A stretch of 64,000 nt of DNA. It comes from Salinicoccus luteus DSM 17002 (GTDB taxonomy: Bacteria > Bacillota > Bacilli > Staphylococcales > Salinicoccaceae). This document shows positions 60,725 to 64,000 of the stretch, piece by piece. Under the pieces are notes generated by a model. That model saw only the letters and a list, made by a program, of their open reading frames with translations. It made no database searches and was not told the DNA's origin. The stretch covers positions 124,001 to 188,000 of the forward strand of contig NZ_JONV01000008.1 of NCBI RefSeq assembly GCF_000712035.1, given 5' to 3'. Made by a program: the position numbers and the translations under genes. Position 1 is the first letter of the stretch, and the number at the start of each line of letters is the position of its first letter.

Positions 60725-61708
60725 CTACTTTTTTCTCGGTTTCTCAAAGCCGTAGGCCTGCCCATCCTTATGGACGATGTCATCTTCCCATGGCAATTTA
60801 TACTCCCCGTTCTGCAGATCCTGCATATAGGTGTACGGCGCGTCGGTGATGCCGCCTTCGACGGCGACATAGCCGCGGTGTCCGAGCTGATACATGTTGT
60901 TCTCGACGGCCCAGTCCGTCCGCGCCTCCCGGACGAGGTCCGGTCTGACTTCCCCGGTGATGATCTCATCCGGGCGGTTGCTGCCTTCGACCATCGGCAC
61001 CCCGTCGAAGTTGACGATCATGCCTTCGCCCATGGAATCGTTCGTGCCGTCGGTGCCGCACATGGCGACCGATGCGGTATAGGCGAGGTTACAGAAGGCG
61101 TTCGACTGGTTCGTGATCCGCCAGGAGTGACGGATCGGCGCAGTGTATCCTGCCGTCCTCAGGATGATGTCAGCACCTTTATACGCCAGCTCACGACTGA
61201 CTTCCGGGAACATGCCGTCGTGGCAGATCGCGAGTCCAAGTGTACTGCCGTTCGGCCCTTCACATACCGGCAGCCCGACATCTCCCGGCTCCCAAGGTTC
61301 AACGGGCACCCATGGATGCAGCTTCCGGTAGTTCAGTTTGATTTCTCCCTTGTTGTCGATGATCAGTCCGGTGTTGTATGGATTACCGTCCGGGTTATAC
61401 TCCATGATGGAGAAGCAGCCCCAGATGTCATTCTCCCTGCACACATCCTTGAATGCCTCGACTTCAGGGCCATCCACATCACACATGATCTCCTTGTCCA
61501 TGCTCATGGAGAGGCCATGCAGCATATATTCCGGAAAGACCACCAGGTCGATCGGTGCAGCAAACCGCTTCGCCTTCCTGACCATTTCACAAACCTTCTC
61601 CGTCTGCTGCGTGAGGTCCGCCTTCGTTTCAGTCACCGGCAACTGCAGCTGTACAAGTCCGATGACCACACCATTCTGTGATTTGTTCAGTCCACCAAGT
61701 CCACTCAT
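60725..61708 (-). CDS. amiF: Formamidase (nitrilase superfamily)
   Basis: 327 residues. The catalytic Glu-Lys-Cys triad fits E60 (VVFPEYMLHG), K129 (NYRKLHPW) and C162 (AICHDGMFPE). The ending YKLPWEDDIVHKDGQAYG and NLAYTASVAMCG are shared with AmiF. It hydrolyses formamide to formate and ammonia in the cytosol; AmiE-type aliphatic amidase is the alternative. The second ATG (61708) has AAGGAGG nine bases upstream, so it is chosen over 61717, which directly abuts the site. The gene stands alone between the cstA operon and hicAB. Confidence 0.85.
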   Translation of the reverse strand: MSGLGGLNKSQNGVVIGLVQLQLPVTETKADLTQQTEKVCEMVRKAKRFAAPIDLVVFPEYMLHGLSMSMDKEIMCDVDGPEVEAFKDVCRENDIWGCFSIMEYNPDGNPYNTGLIIDNKGEIKLNYRKLHPWVPVEPWEPGDVGLPVCEGPNGSTLGLAICHDGMFPEVSRELAYKGADIILRTAGYTAPIRHSWRITNQSNAFCNLAYTASVAMCGTDGTNDSMGEGMIVNFDGVPMVEGSNRPDEIITGEVRPDLVREARTDWAVENNMYQLGHRGYVAVEGGITDAPYTYMQDLQNGEYKLPWEDDIVHKDGQAYGFEKPRKK

Positions 61709-61811
61709 TTTATTCATCCTCCTTCATTTACTCGAAATTTACCCCTGGGGTTGTTGGGGCAAACAGGTCATGAAAGGATAACAAACAATTACGCATCAAA
61801 TTTATTTTTAT

Positions 61812-61833
61812 ATGGTGTCATATATGGTACCAT
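61812..61833 (+). promoter_or_regulatory. Likely HicB operator
   Basis: ATGGTACCAT (61824-61833, perfect palindrome) lies beside TATGGTGTCATA, 27 bp before hicA. Antitoxins of this type bind such sites. Confidence 0.45.
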
Positions 61834-61859
61834 TATAGTGAGCGAGAAGGAGGTGACAC

Positions 61860-62090
61860 ATGGCTGGAGTGGAAAAGCTGATTGAAAAGATGAAACGTCA
61901 GCCGAATAATATAAAGTTCTCTGAAGCTGAAAAGGTGTTAAAGGCTTATGGATATGAACTTGTGAGGGTAAAGGGAAGTCATCACATCTTTAAGAACAAG
62001 ATGACAGGAGAAAGATGGCCTTTGCCATATCAAAAACCATTAAAACCCTATCTGATCAGAGAACTGTTGAAGCGGATAGGGGAAGATTAG
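61860..62090 (+). CDS. hicA: HicA-family mRNA interferase toxin
   Basis: 76 residues. The dsRNA-binding-like HicA fold is shown by AEKVLKAYGYELVRVKGSHHIFKN, with the catalytic His in G-S-H-H. It cleaves mRNA when free of HicB. AAGGAGGTG lies just upstream. hicB follows after 46 bp. Confidence 0.9.
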   Translation: MAGVEKLIEKMKRQPNNIKFSEAEKVLKAYGYELVRVKGSHHIFKNKMTGERWPLPYQKPLKPYLIRELLKRIGED

Positions 62091-62136
62091 TTCCCTTATT
62101 TGTACACTTCAATCCACTTTACGGTCATGGAAGCAT

Positions 62137-62499
62137 ATGAGTGTAGCAGAGAAGAAAGATTTAAACTACTATTTGGAGCAACCTTACAACGTTATTATTA
62201 AGCCCATCCGGGATGAATCTGGAGATTATTATGCAGCTCGAGTGTTGGAGTTCGACGGATGCATCGCAACCGGGGATTCCTTCCAAGATACGCATGAAGC
62301 TATATATGAAGTGCTGGAAGGTTTCATTGAGGATATGATGGAAAATGGGGAAGAGATACCGGAACCTATTGGTGATGAACAGTTTAGTGGAAATTTAAGG
62401 GTCCGTATGCCGAAGAGTCTGCATAGGGAGTTAAGCCAGGCGGCTAAATTGGAAGGAGTTTCTTTAAACCAGTATCTGATAAATAAGCTCAGCAAGTAA
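62137..62499 (+). CDS. hicB: HicB-family antitoxin
   Basis: 120 residues. The N-terminal HicB domain (SGDYYAARVLEFDGCIATGDSFQDTHEAIYEVLEGFIEDM) is joined to a C-terminal ribbon-helix-helix (LRVRMPKSLHRELSQAAKLEGVSLNQYLINKLS). It neutralises HicA and binds the operator. A terminator follows at 62577. Confidence 0.9.
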   Translation: MSVAEKKDLNYYLEQPYNVIIKPIRDESGDYYAARVLEFDGCIATGDSFQDTHEAIYEVLEGFIEDMMENGEEIPEPIGDEQFSGNLRVRMPKSLHRELSQAAKLEGVSLNQYLINKLSK

Positions 62500-62576
62500 A
62501 TAGACCTATGTAAATTGGTTTAGAAGGATTTTCTCATCGTAATGCCCTACCAGATGTCATAATCGATGTACCAAAT

Positions 62577-62610
62577 AAAACCCCCAATCTACTGCCATAG
62601 ATTGGGGGTT
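62577..62610. terminator. Terminator after hicB
   Basis: AACCCCCAATCTA pairs with TAGATTGGGGGTT, with A/T-rich flanks on both sides. Confidence 0.8.
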
Positions 62611-62724
62611 CGGTGTTTCATGTACAGCATCCTATTTGTTGCTTGTATTATAACACCATAAGTCTTATAAATCCAGTGCAGTGGGGGAGAAAGGATAGGT
62701 TCCCTCCAGTAATGACGGAGACAC

Positions 62725-63195
62725 TCATCGGTGTTTCGTCAATAATTCCTTCGGGATATGGCAGTAGTCATTGAGGTACTTATCCAGCCGGTCCTGATGT
62801 TCCTCTGCACTTCTTACATAATTGGTGAGAGGGAGTACTTCGACGGCGATTTGTGCGTGGTCATCCCTCTGTTTTATGAATGCTTCCGCTTCTTCCAGAT
62901 GCTCCGGGTCTTCGCTATATAATCCAGTCCTGTACTTCCTGCCGACATCCTCACCCTGACGGTCTACACTGTAGGGGTCGATAATCTCGAACAGGTGACC
63001 CATCAATTGGTCGATGGAGGTGACTGCGGGGTCGAATTCCGTCTTTACACATTCAGCATATCCGTCATATGCACCATCGATTGTGTCACTGCTGCCGTTT
63101 GCCCGGCCGGCTTCCGTGGATATGACGCCGGGCAAAGTCTTGATGAAGGCCTGGACGCCCCACAGGCATCCGCCAGCCAAGTATACGGTTTCCAT
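62725..63195 (-). CDS. msrA: Peptide methionine-S-sulfoxide reductase (MsrA-type)
   Basis: 156 residues. The active site reads GGCLWG (Cys10) with Leu in place of the usual Phe. EIIDPYSVDRQGEDVGRKYRTGLY matches the family's DP...Q-x-x-D-x-G-x-x-Y-R motif. It reduces methionine-S-sulfoxide in proteins. No MsrB partner is fused or adjacent. It lies 18 bp after the M23 peptidase gene, so a shared transcript is likely. Confidence 0.85.
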   Translation of the reverse strand: METVYLAGGCLWGVQAFIKTLPGVISTEAGRANGSSDTIDGAYDGYAECVKTEFDPAVTSIDQLMGHLFEIIDPYSVDRQGEDVGRKYRTGLYSEDPEHLEEAEAFIKQRDDHAQIAVEVLPLTNYVRSAEEHQDRLDKYLNDYCHIPKELLTKHR

Positions 63196-63213
63196 ATCAT
63201 CTGCTCCTTCCGG

Positions 63214-64000
63214 TCATTTGAATATTCTTGTCAGAAACTCCGGTATGAGGGGACTGCCTTCAGGTCCGAGTGCATCCGGATCGAATCTTTTTGCGTTGTC
63301 ATTCAGCCTCTGGCTGACGATGTCCCCCTGGACCAGGCTGCTCCGATCGTTGAAGCGGATGGGGATGGACTTGCATTTATGAATCTTCGGGGCGTCCATC
63401 ACCTGGAAGTGGATGTGCGCTTCCGAGGAATTGCCGGATTTCGCTATTACATTTCCCGCCTGGACGATATCTCCCTTATCGACCTTGATCGAGTTTTCCT
63501 TCAGGTGGGCGAGGAGGCTGTATTCCTTTTTGGCATGCTGGAGGATGATGTAGTTGCCGGCGGGCTGCTTTTCATTCATCACACCCGGCACATTATCCGG
63601 TATGTTGTTGAGCACCTTGACCACCCTGCCACCGGCGGGGGCGATGATGTCCTTATTGAAGGCATGGTAGTTTTCATTTTTCTTCGGTGTGCCCTTATGG
63701 GTCTTTCCCTTCTCCATGATCAACAGGTCGTACGCATATCTTTGGGAAGGGTAGGCGTAATGGTAGTTGATGAATTCATTGGCGCCGCCCCAGAAGACGA
63801 GCCAGTCGCCATTCACCGGCATGGTGTAGGAGATCTCGGACAGTGTGCCGTCGGTTTTCGGGAACGTCTTATATTCATGCACTACGAGCCGGTGGATCAG
63901 GTCGGCCGAGTCGAAATAGACGCTGAGTCCCTTCTTGCCACTCTGATCGCGCCACAGATAGTGCCGGTGCTCCCCAAGATGGGAGACGTGCTCCAGCTTA
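63214..64000 (-). CDS. M23-type (LytM-domain) peptidase, 5' end outside
   Basis: The frame is open to the window edge and continues upstream of the first possible start inside. The M23 zinc site fits KNENYHAFNKDIIAPAGGRVV (His and Asp ligands) and SGNSSEAHIHFQVMD (H-x-H). In between is YSLLAHLKENSIKVDKGDIV. Family members cut peptidoglycan cross-bridges or are inactive regulators; both ligand sites appear present here. No signal peptide can be judged because the start is missing. Confidence 0.85.
   Translation of the reverse strand, partial: KLEHVSHLGEHRHYLWRDQSGKKGLSVYFDSADLIHRLVVHEYKTFPKTDGTLSEISYTMPVNGDWLVFWGGANEFINYHYAYPSQRYAYDLLIMEKGKTHKGTPKKNENYHAFNKDIIAPAGGRVVKVLNNIPDNVPGVMNEKQPAGNYIILQHAKKEYSLLAHLKENSIKVDKGDIVQAGNVIAKSGNSSEAHIHFQVMDAPKIHKCKSIPIRFNDRSSLVQGDIVSQRLNDNAKRFDPDALGPEGSPLIPEFLTRIFK

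Noticed and set aside
60704-61681. Plus-strand ORF of 325 codons opposite the formamidase
   Set aside because: A mirror frame in GC-richer DNA; the minus strand carries a full formamidase with its catalytic triad.
1-64000. CRISPR arrays, rRNA or tRNA genes
   Set aside because: No regularly spaced repeats with unique spacers, no cloverleaf with a conserved TTCGA arm and no rRNA-like stretches were noticed. This is a visual check only; tRNAscan and a CRISPR finder would settle it.

Overview
The window looks like chromosomal DNA from a moderate-GC, low-complexity-free Gram-positive coccus of the Staphylococcaceae, most likely a Salinicoccus/Jeotgalicoccus-type relative. This is an inference. 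It rests on a staphyloxanthin-type C30 carotenoid set (crtP, crtO, crtN, crtQ), Gram-positive ribosome binding sites (AAGGAGG-type), an LTA synthase, a Vga-like ABC-F protein and typical Firmicute gene families. No rRNA, tRNA or CRISPR array was seen.

Layout. 1-5.2 kb: SDR fragment, YfcC-type transporter, YitT, TauE/SafE exporter and a secreted DUF1541 protein. 5.4-11.9 kb: a two-component system followed by an APC permease, a Cys-rich four-helix-bundle protein and an NAD(P)-binding/FMN glutamate-synthase-like pair. Three promoters here carry the same 11-bp-spaced CTGCAC direct repeat, which suggests a local regulon of the response regulator. 12-14.2 kb: YheO-type regulator, RidA and a threonine-synthase-like PLP enzyme. 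14.2-15.2 kb: a conserved gene interrupted by an AT-rich segment of about 307 bp bounded by 8-bp direct repeats; removing the segment restores the reading frame. 15.4-21.4 kb: CPBP protease, hydrolases, amidohydrolase and several small or unknown proteins. 21.4-27.1 kb: carotenoid operon without crtM, with a lipase-like gene at its end. 27.2-28.5 kb: Lrp-type regulator and MBL-fold hydrolase.

Accessory region 1 (28.6-33.5 kb) is AT-rich. It holds a nucleotidyltransferase-type toxin/antitoxin candidate, a lipoprotein and a large reverse transcriptase of the abortive-infection/DRT kind. Upstream of the RT gene lie two diverged copies of a ~100-bp hairpin-bearing repeat. 33.5-44.4 kb returns to housekeeping-like genes: PQQ-type sugar dehydrogenase, ferritin, TspO, YihY, Vga-like ABC-F with an attenuator-like leader, a nonsense-interrupted disulfide reductase, a cupin and an LTA synthase with a structured leader. 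Interspersed repeats and gene remnants lie between them.

Accessory region 2 (44.4-56.9 kb) is a defence island. It contains an orphan MazE with a decayed MazF, truncated DUF2268 and TetR genes, a large AAA-type P-loop NTPase, a complete type I restriction-modification system (hsdR, hsdM, hsdS), a PIN-domain protein and an EVE-like protein. 56.9-64 kb: a second copy of the cupin, ArsA-type ATPase, a small CC-ending protein, CstA, formamidase, HicAB, MsrA and an M23 peptidase running off the window. The cupin/ArsA-tail segment at 57 kb is duplicated, in decayed form, at 41 kb.
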